Origin: Taxawa tesnikishii (nom. ined.)
Lineage: Eukaryota > Ascomycota > Dothideomycetes > Dothideales
Length of the DNA: 64,000 bases
Assembly (NCBI GenBank): GCA_030247885.1
Contig: JAPDRO010000006.1
Coordinates: 310,001-374,000, forward strand
Reading direction: 5' to 3'
Part shown: in pieces, positions 1 to 13,185 of the stretch
Numbering within the stretch: position 1 is the stretch's first letter
How the letters are laid out: the number at the start of each line of letters is the position of its first letter
The notes under the pieces: model-generated
What the model saw: only the letters and a program-made list of their open reading frames with translations
Database searches by the model: none
What the model was told of the DNA's origin: nothing
Made by a program: the position numbers and the translations under genes

Positions 1-2229
1 GACCGAGGTTGGCGTGGAAGCAGATACCAACGACGTGGGATGAGGGCAGCCGCAAAGTCGGCTTGACCATGACTAGTTAATGGGCACCTGGACGTCTTGG
101 AAGCGTCCCTAAATGTTTGAGCTCAAGCAAGCGCGACCAAGGGTGGCAGTGACCATGGGTGATATAATAGCTACTGCCGCTTGCGGTGCATTAGGCATGA
201 CAGCTCAAAGACACTGTTCCTAGTGGGTATAGCGTTGCATGGCCGCTTTGTGGTCATGGAGGAGAAACGGCTGTGTTGCTGCAATGCGGAGAAAGCCGGA
301 TACCGAGAGTGTAGAAGAGACAAGTACGTGAAAGCTAGATATGGTTCGTCGCAGAGTGAAATTTAGCGCAGGACAAAAGGAGCTATGAGGAGTGCTTGCG
401 TATGATATCGACCGATGCAGAGTATTCTGTGCTGCGTGGGAGTGGAAGCGTAGTTCTTGCTAGAGTTCCTGCCAACGTTACTGTAACCGATAGTGCTAAG
501 AAAAGAACCACTCAGCTTGCAACAAGAAAGGACGAGCGAGACGTAGTGCCTACCACCGCGACAGGAAAAGGAAATGAAAAACACGCGTTGTTCACAGCTT
601 TGGTTCTATCCATCTAACTGCAATTCTTGAAGTAACGCTGTCTTCGTGAGCTAGCCGTCGTAAGATCACCGGAACCAAAAGACCCTTCCTAGGAGCTACA
701 AGAGTCTGAGGACTCTCCCAGGGGACGAGGAAAGGACTCCCCTTCGAACCGTGAAAGGACTCCGATTTCCTGGGCCGCTTCTACGCGGCTGCCGCTTTTA
801 TAAAAAATCGCGCTACGTCGACGCCATTCCTGAACTTTGGTCTCTTCTAGCAGAGGTCGAGTTGCCCCCTTAGTACAAAATCAAGGCCCATGCTTTCTTG
901 GCAGAAGCATATTGGTTCCTCTCAGAGGTATGTCATACCACACCTATTCTCAATGAACCCAATCCCAAGCCGAGAGCACTTATCCCAATTCAAAAACACC
1001 ACTGAGCGCCGCCGTCTGCACCGCCATCTTCTTCCTTTCGTTCTCTACTGCTTGCCCCTCCCGCAAGCGTGTCCTCGTCTCCTAATCCAGCTCATCGATC
1101 TTTTCCCGCATCTAGCTCTATAGCTCAACGGTCTGAAGAGATCTGAGGACAGGAGATACGCGAGATACCGCTTGGATCAGTTGCTAGACGAGCAGCAAGG
1201 TATATTCTGGGAGGCAGGACAGTTCCTGGAACAGAGAAAGAGACGTGGAAAGGAGGAACAGCACCCAATCAATTCGAACGAAGAGGGTCATGGAGAAAGA
1301 AGCCGCGGGTTTGAGCCAGGTGTTGGACGTGTGGCCCATCTGGTCCTGATGGCAGAGGCCGACACAAAAGCGCAAAGAACGTACCGATGCGTGCGGCCAT
1401 GGTGAGCCCGTATTCTTGTCTCAACAGTCATAGATTACGAATTAAAGCGGACCTCTGGAATCTGCAGAGTATTCCACACTGAGACACATGTACTGTGTAG
1501 CCATCATGCGACGTGGTGTGGCTCGGTAATGTGTTCATGGCACAGAGTCATGAGGACCTGAAGCGGTGTCCTTGGCGTCGGGACAGGAGACAACGTGTCC
1601 GGTCTGACAAGGTTGACAAGTACGTCTCACCGATCTCGTGGCACGGTGTGTGGCACTGCTCGTTAACAAAGATGTTGTAAAAGTAGGACGCGGAGTGGAG
1701 GAGAGAATTAGCGCATGCAGGGTCCGAAGAATCAGAAGCGCCAAGGCAAATCACCTCACACGAACACGGTATAGCCCAAGCCCCAACCCAGCTCAATTAC
1801 AGCTAACGCGTGAGCGGTGAGCGTTTGTGAGATCATCTGCTGCAGTCATGTTGACAGGAAACGCATCCGCCTTGTTCCATGCGCGGATAAGGGTTGTTGG
1901 TTGGCCAGTCGCTGTTTGGAATGTCCAGAGTGTATTGTCGCGGCATGCGTCTAGACCTCCGCTAACTTCAGATCACGCAACGACTCATGGCCATGGCACT
2001 CATCACCATCAAGTACTAATATCTCGCATCCTCTGCGCGCCGCGACAGGCCATCGTAAGGCCCATGTCAGCCTGCAACTGACCTCTCCCCTACTTCCCCG
2101 CTACCTTCCATGTCTTAATCTACATCCCGCTCCCTCCGCATCTCCTCCGCTTATCGACTGTATTCCCTACTCCGAGCAGCGTTTCCCTCTGGCATCCTTA
2201 TCTGGCATCGGGCCATCCAATCCGCCAGA
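1..2229. other. Intergenic stretch, no gene recognised
   Basis: No open frame here looks like a protein I recognise; the longest are under 90 codons and lack codon bias or splice continuity. A direct repeat of an 11-mer (gaaaggactcc) occurs near 731 and 752. The last few hundred bases (about 2090-2229) are pyrimidine-rich and are the likely promoter and 5' leader of the antiporter gene that follows. Nothing else can be supported. Confidence 0.5.
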
Positions 2230-5057
2230 ATGGCGACCGCAACACGCATTGTGACTGCTACGGTGACCCAAGCTCTAGCATCAGCCTCAGCATCCGCGTC
2301 CAGCGCCAGTCGTGTAACTCCCCAGGGAGGTATTCTTGAAGGTGCCAATCCTTCCCATTATGACTCCAAGAACCCTATCACTATCTTCATAATCCAGGTA
2401 CGTACTAGAGAGAAGGGCGTAAAACACCACAAACTGACGCCATGAACAGGCAGGCATCATTATCATATTCTGCCGCCTCCTTCACTATCCTCTTTCGCGC
2501 TTACGACAACCCCGAGTTATCGCAGAAGTCATTGGCGGTGTGTTGCTTGGTCCTTCCGTCATGGGTCGCATACCCGGCTTCACAGCTGCCATCTTTCCCA
2601 CCGCGGCAATGCCCAACCTCTCGCTGGTCGCAAATCTGGGCTTAGTATTGTTTCTGTTCCTTGTGGGGCTGGAGGTGGATCTGAGATACCTTGCGAGCAA
2701 TTGGAGGGTTGCCCTCAGCGTTGGATTCGCTGGAATGGCGCTGCCTTTTGGCCTGGGATGTGCGATTGCATATGGCCTCTACCACCAATTCCGTGACGAG
2801 CCCGGTACCGTGCCTATCCCATTTGGCACGTACATGCTGTTCATCGGCGTCGCCATGGCTATCACTGTGAGTTGTGCGATCCCTGGTTGAGTATATTGGT
2901 ACTGACGTTTCGTGCAGGCGTTCCCAGTGTTGTGTCGTATATTGACAGAACTTAAGCTTCTAGGCACACCTGTGGGCATCATTGTACTTTCCGCAGGTGT
3001 AGGAAATGATGTCGTCGGCTGGATCTTGCTCGCTCTCTGCGTTGCTCTGGTGAACGCCGGCAGCGGCATCACAGCACTTTGGGTACTTCTTACAGCTCTG
3101 GGATACGTCTTGTTCCTCGTCTTTGCAGTTCGTCCCGCTTTCATGTGGGTCCTTCGGCGGACACGCAGTCTCCAGGACGGCCCAAGCCAGAGTGTTGTTG
3201 CCCTTACGCTGCTGATCGCACTCACCTCATCGTTCTTCACTGGTGTTATCGGGGTACATCCCATCTTCGGAGCGTTCATGGCTGGACTCATCTGTCCGCA
3301 CGAGGGCGGTTTCGCTATCAAGGTGACGGAGAAAATTGAGGATCTAGTCAGCACATTGTTCCTTCCGCTGTACTTCGCCCTGTCTGGACTTTCGACCAAC
3401 CTCGGCCTCTTGGATAGCGGAATCACTTGGGGTTATGTGATCGGCGTCATCTCTGTTGCGTTTTGCGCAAAGTTTGCCGGAGGTGCTCTTGCTGCGCGCT
3501 TGAACGGTCTGGTCTGGAGAGAAAGCTTCACCATTGGCACTCTAATGAGTTGCAAGGGTCTCGTCGAGCTGATCGTCCTGGTAAGTACTGAAGCGGAAAA
3601 CACTGGCGTCACGTAGCACTGACGGCGCTTAGAATATTGGATTGCAAGCGAAGATTCTGAGCACAAGAACCTTCACCATCTTCGTGGTCATGGCTCTGGT
3701 CACAACTTTCGCGACCACTCCGCTCACTTCGGCTCTCTACCCGCCATGGTACCAAAAGAAACTGGAAGCATGGAAGCGGGGCGAGATTGACTGGGACAGC
3801 GGAAGGCCACTTACTGCATCCTGTGATAGCGCAGAGGACACTATTCTGGCCGAGAAGCAGGAAAGTGCGAAAGTCAAGAGCCTCCTGGTATACCTGCGCT
3901 TGGACAACATGCCGACACTCATCGCCTTTATCTCTCTGCTCGGTGGCAACGCAAAGGATACCGCGCCAAGAACTCATCCTTCCCGCGGCGAATCGTCACC
4001 CAATGAGGACGAAGCGGAGCAGCCCATTGTTCTCAACAAGCGACCCGTGGATGTCCACGGTGTTCGTCTGCTAGAACTGACCGAGCGTGACTCTTCCGTT
4101 ATGAAGGTGTCCGAGATCGATGAATACAGCATCCATGACCCACTAGTGAATACCTTCAGGACCTTTGGAGTACTCTACAACCTGTCCGTGTCTGGAGAAG
4201 TGGCAGTTGTCCCACAAAGCTCTTACGCAACAGTACTGATCAACAAGGCAGCGGAGGAGGCTTCTGACCTCCTCCTGTTGCCGTGGAGCGAGACTGGTGG
4301 TATGAGCGAAGCTTTGACGCTATCTGCCGACAACGTTCAGCACAAGCTGGAGAGCAACTCATACGCTGCCTTTGTCACTGACGCGCTCAACAACGCCGCA
4401 TGTAACACCGCTGTCTTTATCAACCGCGGGTTCTCTGGCAGCGTGAAACAGAGACCGTCTGCTCTACAGCGCTCAGCAAGCGCTTTCAGTGTTCGCAGTG
4501 CTCGTGATCATGCCACCACAAGGCCCAAAACCGATCGGAGCCACCACATCTTCATGCCTTTCTTTGGAAGCCTCGACGACCGAGTCGCTCTTCGTCTTGT
4601 CTTGCAGCTCGCGGAGAACCCAGAAATTACAGCGACGATCGTTCACTTTGAGCACCCAGCAGATGCCAATACTGAGCTTAACGTACATTCTCCTGGACCT
4701 GTAACGCAAGCTGGCAAGAACGGCGCCTCTACGGCCACTACTGTCCACCAGGAGCAGCATGCAGCCTTCTTCGCGGCAATGTCGAAGTCTTTGCCAGCAG
4801 ATTTAATCTCTCGCGTCGTCTTGCAGTCTATGCAAACTTCCCAACCACTCAAGGAAGCGCTTAGCAGAGCGCAAGAAGAGGTCGGTCAGAACCCCAAAAA
4901 TGCGGGCGATCTGGTTATTGTGGGCAGGAACGCAGCGCTTTTCGGTCGTGGCGTATCGGGCAGTGAGTGTTTGGGCACTGCCGCGGATGCTATCATCGGC
5001 AACGGCCTGAAAGCTAGCGTATTGGTCATGCAGGCGAAGGGTAAGGGTGCGGAGTGA
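2230..5057 (+). CDS. KHA1: K+/H+ antiporter, Kha1-type (CPA2 family)
   Basis: Four exons: 2230-2397, 2450-2866, 2918-3580 and 3633-5057. All junctions are GT-AG and in phase, giving about 890 residues, close to yeast Kha1 (873). The N-terminal 430 residues form a Na+/H+-exchanger domain with about 12 hydrophobic segments. Features include the family-typical VIAEVIGGVLLGPSVMGRIP near residues 80-100, GLEVDLRY, and the discontinuous-helix motif SAGVGNDVVGW. The C-terminal half is soluble and has two weakly conserved universal-stress-like regions, as in fungal Kha1. The family exchanges K+ for H+ in endomembranes (Golgi-like compartments in yeast) and affects pH and cation tolerance. The start ATG gives a short Ser/Ala-rich lead-in before the conserved HYDSKNPI motif. 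No frame break was seen. The gene stands alone, with a 1.1 kb gap downstream. Confidence 0.93.
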
Positions 5058-5668
5058 GATCACGTAGACATGACTTGCATATATATGAGGCGTTGTGGGA
5101 TGGGATGGGATGGGTTCATATGGGTATACCACTTTGCTTTGCTTTTACCTTTGCGGAAATACTTAATAGCTTCTGAAGAAGTGGTGCTCCAACCAATCAA
5201 AACTGGAAATCGGATCCCCAATCAGTGCTGAACATTCCGGGGTTCGCTCCTGAGCATGCGAGATGGCTGTTCACATGAAGATTCGTGTCCGCAGGGCTGA
5301 CACACCATGCGACTCGGATCAGCTGCCGTACTCGGCCCAGGTGACCAACCCTTCACACCATACTATGAATACAAGTTGTGGACCCGCTGCAGACAATGTG
5401 CAAATTGACGGCTTTTCTCCACTGAGAAACCCCTTTGTCTGACCGGCGTATCGTCAGGAATGGGTTTGTTTCAGGCTGCCTGGACTTGAAAACGTGTAAG
5501 AAGCGGTCGGACTCGGCAATGGAGAGATCTTCAGGCCCCTCATGCAAGCCTCAAGGTACGGTACATGTACTTCGTATCCGACCTCAGCTTCTCACCCACC
5601 CACTCACGGCGTAAACTGTTTCTAATGTCGGATTGGTCCTCGTCGTGTCAGCTTCGCCGAAAGGACCG

Positions 5669-5702
<34 letters not shown>

Positions 5703-6183
5703 GTGTGTAGCAATCCTTGTATGGGCAGGGGTGGGATAGTACACGATAAACGGCAAGGCTTGAGAGATTGTCACGCCCACTCACCGCTCAGCCCAGCCTG
5801 CGAAACGCCAACTTGCAGCATCTATCTTGACTTTTGGGGCGCATCATCAGGCTAGGCCCCTCAGCAGACATGTTTGGCCGTTGCAGGTCCGACTAAGGTG
5901 CACTGCCAACAATGGACGCTAGACTGTTCTCGTTTAGAAGACTTCTCAGGGTCACATGCAGACATTGCTACGTAAGTTAGCGCATCATGATGCCTCTCGA
6001 CAGCCGGCCATCCAACGAGATTATACAAATTGGCCGAGTGTCTCAAATGGGCAAAGAATCACCACCACAGCCCCTTTCTGCGAACCCTAAATACTCCTCA
6101 TAAGTACCCGCTGCCGTTTCTGGACAAGAAACACACAGCCCTGCCGCACAAACGGCACAAACATCGCATGGCGCCAGCACTCT
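5058..6183. other. Intergenic; 3' region and lipase upstream region
   Basis: No credible gene. It contains a perfect (TG)n microsatellite at 5671-5701 and, at its right end, the presumed promoter and leader of the patatin-type lipase. Small open frames are low-complexity or shadows. Confidence 0.5.
5671..5701. repeat. (TG)n microsatellite
   Basis: About 15 uninterrupted TG units between two genes. No coding context. Confidence 0.95.
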
Positions 6184-8697
6184 ATGGACCTGACTCTTCC
6201 CGGCGCAAGTCTGTTATACAATGATGTCGCTGCCAATGCATCGCCGTCTCAAACGCGGCTGCACAAGCATCAGAGCCAAGGCAGCTTGCTGAACCCGTTA
6301 CTCCGTCTGCTCCGGGAACCCACGAACCTCCCAACCGGAGCCAAGGATACCATATCCGCAGTACATGCCTCTACAACGTCGGAAACAGCATGTCGGAAGC
6401 AAGTGCTCCGCCTGAGACTGCGCCAGGTACGTGACATCTCGCATGCGCTAGGACGAAGGACCGACTGACGACGAAACGAAACAGGCCGAGTCCTACTCAG
6501 ACTGGCTGTCCGCAGCCTCCGAACTTGATCGTCTCGAGAACAACGATGCCTGGAAACTGGAAGAAGAGTCGGCTGAATACGACACCGTACTTGTACGGGC
6601 CCGGCTGAAAGAGCTGGAAGATGCGCGCATTAGCTGCGATGCCAACCGTATGCTCTTCCTCATCCGAACTTCTTTGACTAGAGGTCTCGGTGGGATGGGT
6701 GACTTGCGGTTGTACAAGCATAGTAGGGTCGGTACGAAAGCACTCATAGAGCGATACATCGAGTCTGCCTTGGCTACTCTGGATGCGCTCATCGATGCCT
6801 CGTCCACTACCCGCGAAGGAGTGCCAGATCCCAGGGCTGTCATGGAGCAACTGTTGCAAGCACGACAGGCTTTCGGGCGCAGTGCTCTGCTTCTCTCAGG
6901 AGGCGGTACCCTGGGCATGAACCATATCGGAGTCGTCAAGACACTTTTCGAAGCAAATCTTCTCCCGAGGATCATCTCCGGGGCCTCTGCCGGCAGTATA
7001 GTGTGCGCGGTTCTGTGCACCAAAACGGACGATGAGATCCCCGCCGTCCTGCAAGATTTTTGCTACGGAGACTTGGCGGTTTTCGAAAGAGAAGGCGACG
7101 AAGAAGGCATTCTGAAGAAGGCGACCCGCTTCCTGAAGCATGGCGCTCTTTTCGACATTTCCAACCTCGTGCGCGTTATGAAGGACCTCCTCGGAGACAT
7201 CACATTCCAGGAAGCATACAATCGCACGCGCAGGATTCTGAACATCTGTGTCTCCACGGCGAGTCTGTATGAATTACCTCGGTTGCTCAACTACGTTACC
7301 GCACCCAATGTGATCATCTGGTCTGCTGTGTGAGTCGGTGAAGTTTACAAACTCTTCAAAAGACTACGCTAACAACATGCCAGTGCCGCCTCTTGTTCTG
7401 TCCCTTTCGTTTTCTCCGCTGCTGAGCTTCTTGCGAAAGACCCCAAAACCGGTAACGTGGCCCCTTGGAACCAGTCTGCTGGCCGCTGGATCGATGGTTC
7501 TGTCGACAACGATCTTCCTATGACTCGGCTTGCGGAGATGTTCAACGTCAACCACTTCATCGTCTCTCAAGTGAATCCCCACGTTGTCCCTTTCCTAGCC
7601 AAGGAAGAAGAGGAAATCAAAGAAGAAGCCCAACAGTCCGGTCCCGCCTACGCTGCCGGTCCGGCATGGCTACATACAATGGCCAGTCTTGCCAAAAGCG
7701 AGGCACTTCACCGCATGCACGTACTTTCCGAGATGGGCGTCATGCCGAATGCGTTATCCAAAATACGATCCGTTCTTGGTCAGCGCTACGCTGGAGATAT
7801 CACCATCTTCCCAGAAGTCTCGTATGCGCATTTCCCTCGCGTCCTCGCCAATCCAACAACCGAGTTCATGGTGCAGGCCATGCTGTGTGGCGAACGAGCT
7901 ACGTGGCCCAAGTTGAGCCGGATACGCAATCATTGCGCCATAGAGCTCGCATTGGACAACGCAGTTCAGCAACTCCGGGCACGGGTCGTCTTCAGCCCGA
8001 GTCAAATCGATCTCCGTCTAAACACCTTCGGTCGAGCCACGCGGTCCGAACGTGGCCGCAGAAGGCGTACAAGCAGCGACCGGCACGCCGGCGAACGGAG
8101 AAGTGTTGAGAGCCTGCAGCTGCCCGTCACGCAGGCTTTGCGGCCCCAAACGCACGTATCGTTCCCCCTGGAACTGATCATTCCCGCCTCAGCGAGCACG
8201 AAGATCGCAGGACCATCCGCAGATTACACCTCTTCGGGTCAGGATACCACAGTATCCTCATCCGCTGCAGAAGCAGAGGATTCCGACGCATTATCATCCG
8301 ATTCCAGCTTCGGGTCACCCCGTCTCCGCACCCTCTACTTTGGCCTTCTACACGACAACTTTTCCCCTCCGCCTCCCAGCCGGTGTCCCCTAGCATCGCG
8401 TCCAAGACCTTCTTGTCCCCGTCCGCCTCCGCTGCTACGCTATCTATGACCCCGGCACCTATGATCAGGGAGCCGAGTACGCCGGAACTGAGGTACAAAC
8501 GGCTGTTCCACAGTGCGGACGTCGGCAAGGGAAACGCGCAGGCAGCGGTCTTGAGCCCGTCGTCGACGCAAAGAGCGAGACAGGAAAGGGTGGGCGACTT
8601 GCGTATCGATATTTCGGGGACCAGGGGCATGGTCAGGCGGAAGAAGAGGAGCCTCAGCACCGGATTGAAGGGGCTTTGGCCGCCTGGGGAGCAGTAG
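6184..8697 (+). CDS. Patatin-like triacylglycerol lipase (Tgl3/4/5 type)
   Basis: Exons 6184-6426, 6485-7329 and 7384 onward are joined by GT-AG introns in phase. Exon 2 opens with the DUF3336 region found at the N-terminus of fungal Tgl proteins. The patatin domain follows. It has the oxyanion loop SGGGTLGMNHIG, the nucleophile elbow GASAGS (GxSxG serine) and the catalytic-dyad Asp in DGSVDNDLP. The family hydrolyses triacylglycerol at lipid droplets and can have acyltransferase activity. After about residue 690 the open frame leaves the expected sequence and stops at 8449. The frame one base back, from about 8364, reads on through a Ser/Pro-rich tail with a conserved-looking ELRYKRLFH motif to 8697. 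A single missing base in TTTTCCCC (8360-8367) explains this best, giving about 800 residues. A real shorter protein of 717 residues is the alternative. Confidence 0.88.
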
Positions 8698-9028
8698 AGA
8701 CAACGGCGGGAAACAGAGAACCTTGCAGATCCAGAACACTGCTCTCTTTTGACAAGCCCCGTTGTTGATGTTCCTTCTGAGAAGATCGTGGTTCTGTTCT
8801 GTAACCCATCCCACGGATCCGACTTCGCGCATGCGGTGCCACACCTTGACTCGTCCGGGGACTGGTTTGTATATATATATGTCTTTCTTACCAATGGGGT
8901 CCTCCGGAGTTGCGCCCTGGTGTGGAAGAGACTGCTACGCATGTCCAATTTAGGAGAAGCTACGAGACTCGATACACTACCACAGGCTTGCCAGTATGCT
9001 GGGGGTAGCTGCAATCGCGCCAGAGGTT

Positions 9029-9060
<32 letters not shown>

Positions 9061-9488
9061 CAAGGGTGGAGATGAACGCAGAATGGAGGTTCAGACTGTG
9101 ACGAGCACTGGGAATTGCCGATCAGACCAAAGAATTTTCTTAGTAACCCGCGACCCAACTGGAACACACCGTCATACACTACTCGGAACAGTTCCCTCGT
9201 TCTGCATGATCATGAGGTCCGACGAGGCACTCTGAGTATACTATGGCGTGGACTTGTAGGTAGAACTATAGAATTACGGATTCCCGCTCGTGTTTCAACT
9301 ACGTATCATCGTCCTCATGACGTAAACATTGTCGCGATGAGCGCCCCGTTCGCCGTGCGCTTTCCCAGTACCTTAGATCAAGGGGCTGACTCCATCCGCC
9401 AGCAGCATGGCGGAATATTCGATATCTGCTTGTCAATCTGATTACCTTCTTCCGGCCCCCTCCCGTCTGACCCTCCTCCGCCTACCGG
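8698..9488. other. Intergenic, convergent 3' ends
   Basis: Lies between the 3' end of the lipase and the 3' end of the minus-strand HAM1-like gene. It contains a (GA)n microsatellite at 9029-9056 and no recognisable gene. Confidence 0.5.
9029..9056. repeat. (AG)n microsatellite
   Basis: About 14 uninterrupted AG units in the convergent intergenic stretch. Confidence 0.95.
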
Positions 9489-11794
9489 CTAAGAGAACGA
9501 CCTGGTGTGCAGATCGAAGATCTCGTTCCGCCATCCCTGCGTCTGGCCGGCATCGTCGACTCTCTCTCCAGCCCTGGCAGCTTCCTCGTTCCAAAGCTTG
9601 ACCACGCTCCCGGGCGCATATACGCCCTTGAACACGCCCTTGCCTGGCTGGGCAACACCGATCCTGGTGTAGGTGTCCGGATCCTCCTCTGGCTGCAGAC
9701 GTGCAGAGATTGCCCTGAAGAAGGTGATGAGGTCGTTGGGGTCAGAGATGCGGGTGGCCCTCAGACGCTCGCGCGCGTAGAGCAGCTCACGGTTGGCAGA
9801 GTGGAGGGCGTCGGCGATGGCGCTTGCAATCTGCTTCTCCATGACCTTGCGGACGATTGGTCGAAGCAGGGGCTTGACGATCCATGCAAGCCAAGAGAAC
9901 TTGCTCTTACGCATGTTGTAGTCGAGCTTGTGGACGTTGACACGGACGTCCTTGAGCGTCAGGATCTTCTCGAGGCGCTCCTTGGCGATCTCCACGTCCA
10001 TGTGGATGTCGAGACCTTTGTCGTCGAGTGCGAAGGACGCGATGCCCTCATCCGCAAGGCGAAGCAGGCCAGAGTGGGCGCGCATCCAGAATCCGATTTC
10101 CTCGGCGCGGGCGGAAATGCCGTCAATCTTAATGGTCACGAGGTGAGTCGTGCTAGAGGTGGTCTTGAATCTGGCCTTGCGGATCTCGAGATCGTTGTAT
10201 GTCTCTACGCGAAGCCTGTAAGGCAGGAAGGAGGACTGGTTGACGGTGTGGCCTGGCTCGATAATGAGGTTTTCCAGAAGAAGATCGATATCTGGCGTGC
10301 TGACCTCGATGCGTGGAATGGGAACGTACTGGATAGCAGCGATGAGTAGAGGGATGAAGATGTTGATGGCGTCCCGAACCAGGTCAGTGTTGACGCCGGA
10401 TTGAAGAGGGGAGAGGATGCGGAAGATGCGGAACGATGTTTGGAGCAGGCTGGCAACGTCGTTGTCTTGCAACACAGAGTGAAAAGTGTCTCCGGCTTGA
10501 CCAAGGAAGGCGTCGACATCGTTTCGCAGGGAAGACTCGGATCCGACCTTTTTCGACTTCTCACGAAGCTCCTTGAACTTGTCTTGGGCGTTGTCTAAGA
10601 AATCTGGGTCTGTAAGGAGAGCCTGAAGGGAGTCTCCAACGTCCGTCATGAGATTCTCGAATTCAGGGTCGTTGTCGCGATGAGACAGGACCTGATTGAA
10701 GTTTTGCTCGAGCTGGTTCCAGGCGTCTTTGTCGCCAAAGGATGTCAGGAAGATCCAAAAGTTCTTCATGGCACGATCTAACTCCGCGTTCTCGTGAACG
10801 TCCTCATCCACAGCGCTAACAGTTTCCTGCACCGCTCTCGAGTAGACCATGGCGTACCGCTTGATGAGCTTGGAGAGAGTGGAGACGGAATCGGAGTAGT
10901 CGTTCTTCTGTCTGAGCTTCAGAACCGCTTGCTTCAGGCGTTCGATCAAGACTTTTCCTTCGTCGCCTTGTAGTTTGTCCGCAGCGCTCTGCTCGACATC
11001 CTTGGCTACCTGGGCGGTGCCGTTGGCCACGACATTCGCGTAGGATGCAGCACTATCCTTGACGTCTTCGCTTGTTGGTGGAGGACCTGAGTCTGCACCT
11101 GGCTCCTTCAGCTTTTGTTGTTCCTCGTCGGACGGCTCAAGCTTCTTGCCCGCCTCCTCGGCGGCGTTGGAGACGGAAAAGGCTGCATCCTTGAAGATCT
11201 CCCGGCCAACGGTGTTGAGGTCGGAGAGGAAGACGCGGAAGTCGGAGTTGGTGAGGAGCAGAGAACCAACAGTCTGCAAGCTCTGGAAGGCTACGAGAAG
11301 GAGTCAGCAAGTCCGATTGCGAGAGAATTGTCATCCAAGCGCGTACCTGCAGCGGTCTGTGCCTTGCTCTGAGCCTTGGAAGCCCTCTGGAGAACGCTCT
11401 CGACGTCGACGTCAACTCTTGACTTGGTAAGGTACCAGATCAGGTCTTGGATCTGGTCGTCGCTGTTCTTGTGTTGCAGCAGCTCGATGAACTGCTGGAG
11501 CCATTTCCTGCAGTACTTGACCAGCAGCTTTCCAGAGTCACTAATGTTAGGATCGGAGGGGTTGAGGATGTCGGCAGCAAGCAGGGTCCTCAGGTTGATG
11601 ATGAGCTGCTCGTTGGAGGGCATGTAACCTTTGCCGAGAGCTCGGATCATCTGGTAAGAGTGGAGCTTCTGGTGAAGCTCGCGCTGAAGGGTCGTGTCAT
11701 CTCTGTATTGGGGCAGCAACGGCTCGCGGTCGTCAGCCTTTGATTTGCGGAAGCCCAAGCACGATGATATGGCCGACATGGTTGCAGCGGGCAC
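9489..11794 (-). CDS. HAM1-like protein (HAM1_N / HAM1_C, formerly DUF5923/DUF4449)
   Basis: Two exons on the minus strand, 11794-11347 and 11290-9489, are separated by a 56-bp GT-AG intron; the product is about 749 residues. The start could equally be the Met five codons later (11779). The N-terminal part (about residues 20-560) is helical and charged, with RALGKGYMPSNEQ near the start. The C-terminal part (from about residue 560) has alternating hydrophobic beta-strand patterns ending in a conserved GVFKGVYAPGSVVKLWN segment. This two-part layout matches fungal HAM1-like proteins, which have been compared to BPI/lipid-transfer folds. No signal peptide or membrane helix is seen. Assignment is from remembered family architecture. 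The biochemical role is not established, although HAM-named genes relate to hyphal fusion. Confidence 0.8.
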
Positions 11795-13185
11795 GAAGGT
11801 ATCGTTGTGCGGGCACGAAGCTATCGTTGCCTGCTTTCTTCACAGAAGTACCGGAAGAAACGAAGGTTTGGATGGTACAGGATGTTGCAGACGCAGGTGA
11901 AGTGGTCAATTGAACAGTGTCTTAGCTTGCTCGCAGCAGGCAGTAGCGTGTATCACATGTTGCTATGTCTGAGTATGATGGAAGTATTACGATTGGGGTG
12001 TCGCGGGGACGGCAGGCGCGCGTCGTTCAGGTTTCAAGGCGATTGGCAAACGTCATACCCCAGCGGGAATCGAGAATTCAGAAAATGAGGGATCTGGCGG
12101 GTTGGCAGCTTTGGCCGACCGTCCGGGAACGGGATGGGAAGGGGAAGGGGAAGGGGGAAGGAATCTGCCTCCAATGGTACGTTTCGCACGAGCGCAGAGA
12201 AGAAGCGATGCGCAGCAAACGACATGGTATCGATCCAATGCCCATCGAGGCATGACCACGCATGCCCTGCAGGTATGTATGGGACGAGAGGCGTATGCTT
12301 AACATGTCCTGGGAAACGTCAAAACTTATTATGGTTGCTATAGACTTGAACTGTGGGCATATCGGAAGGAAGCCGCCGTCAGACCAGCGCGCTCAAGCGA
12401 TGAGCCGCCTGACACATGCCATGCGGGAGCTTTTCGCTCGCTGCTATCGCATCACTCCCGTTGGATTAGAGCGAAACTGGAGACACACGACAGTGCTGTA
12501 GTGCTTGTTGTAGTGCTGTTGTTGCTGTTGTTGCTGTAGTGCTGTAGTGCTGTAGTTGCTGCAGACAAAGTAGTGCTGTAGCCTTGGACACAGTAGTCAA
12601 GTCCAAGTCCAAGTCCAAGTCCAAGTCCCAGTCCCAGTCCCAGTCCCCCAAATTTGCCAACCTCTTCCTTCCGCTATATGGCGAGTCTTCGGCGGTTCTG
12701 TGCACCGCACACCGGAACGTGTCGTGTGCGCTGTGGATTATGCAGTGGATCTCCAATCGGCTCTAGTCGGCCAAGGTACCTTGATCCTTCCCTGATTCCG
12801 CATGGCTGCCGCTGCCCGAAAGGCTTCGGGGCGGAAGCACCCCAGAATGTCGGAGTTCGTGCTGCTGCTTGCTAGTAAATATTTATTCTTTTTTGTTCTG
12901 GGTACGGGTATCGTCGGAGCAAGATGCTGGAACACAGTTGCACCTAGAAAACCGCGTCCAGCTGTCCATACACCGGACATCGTTTAGCAGTTGACCTTCG
13001 GCACATGTAGGAGCAACAAGGGCAGTGCTTGTACCATTTTCGCTCACGGCTCTCCGCAATCACGCTCTTCTCGCCGTGTCTGGAAGCACAGAGCTCGCCC
13101 CGAGTCCTTTTTAGCCCTCCTGTTCTATGCTCGAGTCGGTCTCTTATGAGGATAGCCTCCCGTGTCCCATCTGCCGACCATAACA
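11795..13185. other. Intergenic, divergent promoters, low-complexity repeats
   Basis: Separates two divergently transcribed genes (HAM1-like to the left, malic enzyme to the right), so it should hold both promoters. It contains a GTAGTGCTGTT-type low-complexity run at about 12490-12585 and a hexamer tandem array at 12597-12651. No gene recognised. Confidence 0.55.
12597..12651. repeat. Hexanucleotide tandem array, (AAGTCC)n then (CAGTCC)n
   Basis: Roughly five AAGTCC units run straight into about four CAGTCC units, a one-base variant. It looks like a small array in which a mutated unit was amplified. Confidence 0.9.

Noticed and set aside
1115-1150. TAGCTCAACGG, resembling a tRNA A box
   Set aside because: No T-arm or acceptor pairing follows; probably chance.
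8252-8393. An extra intron near the lipase C-terminus
   Set aside because: Possible GT-AG pairs have weak donors and would remove plausible sequence. One lost base in TTTTCCCC is simpler.
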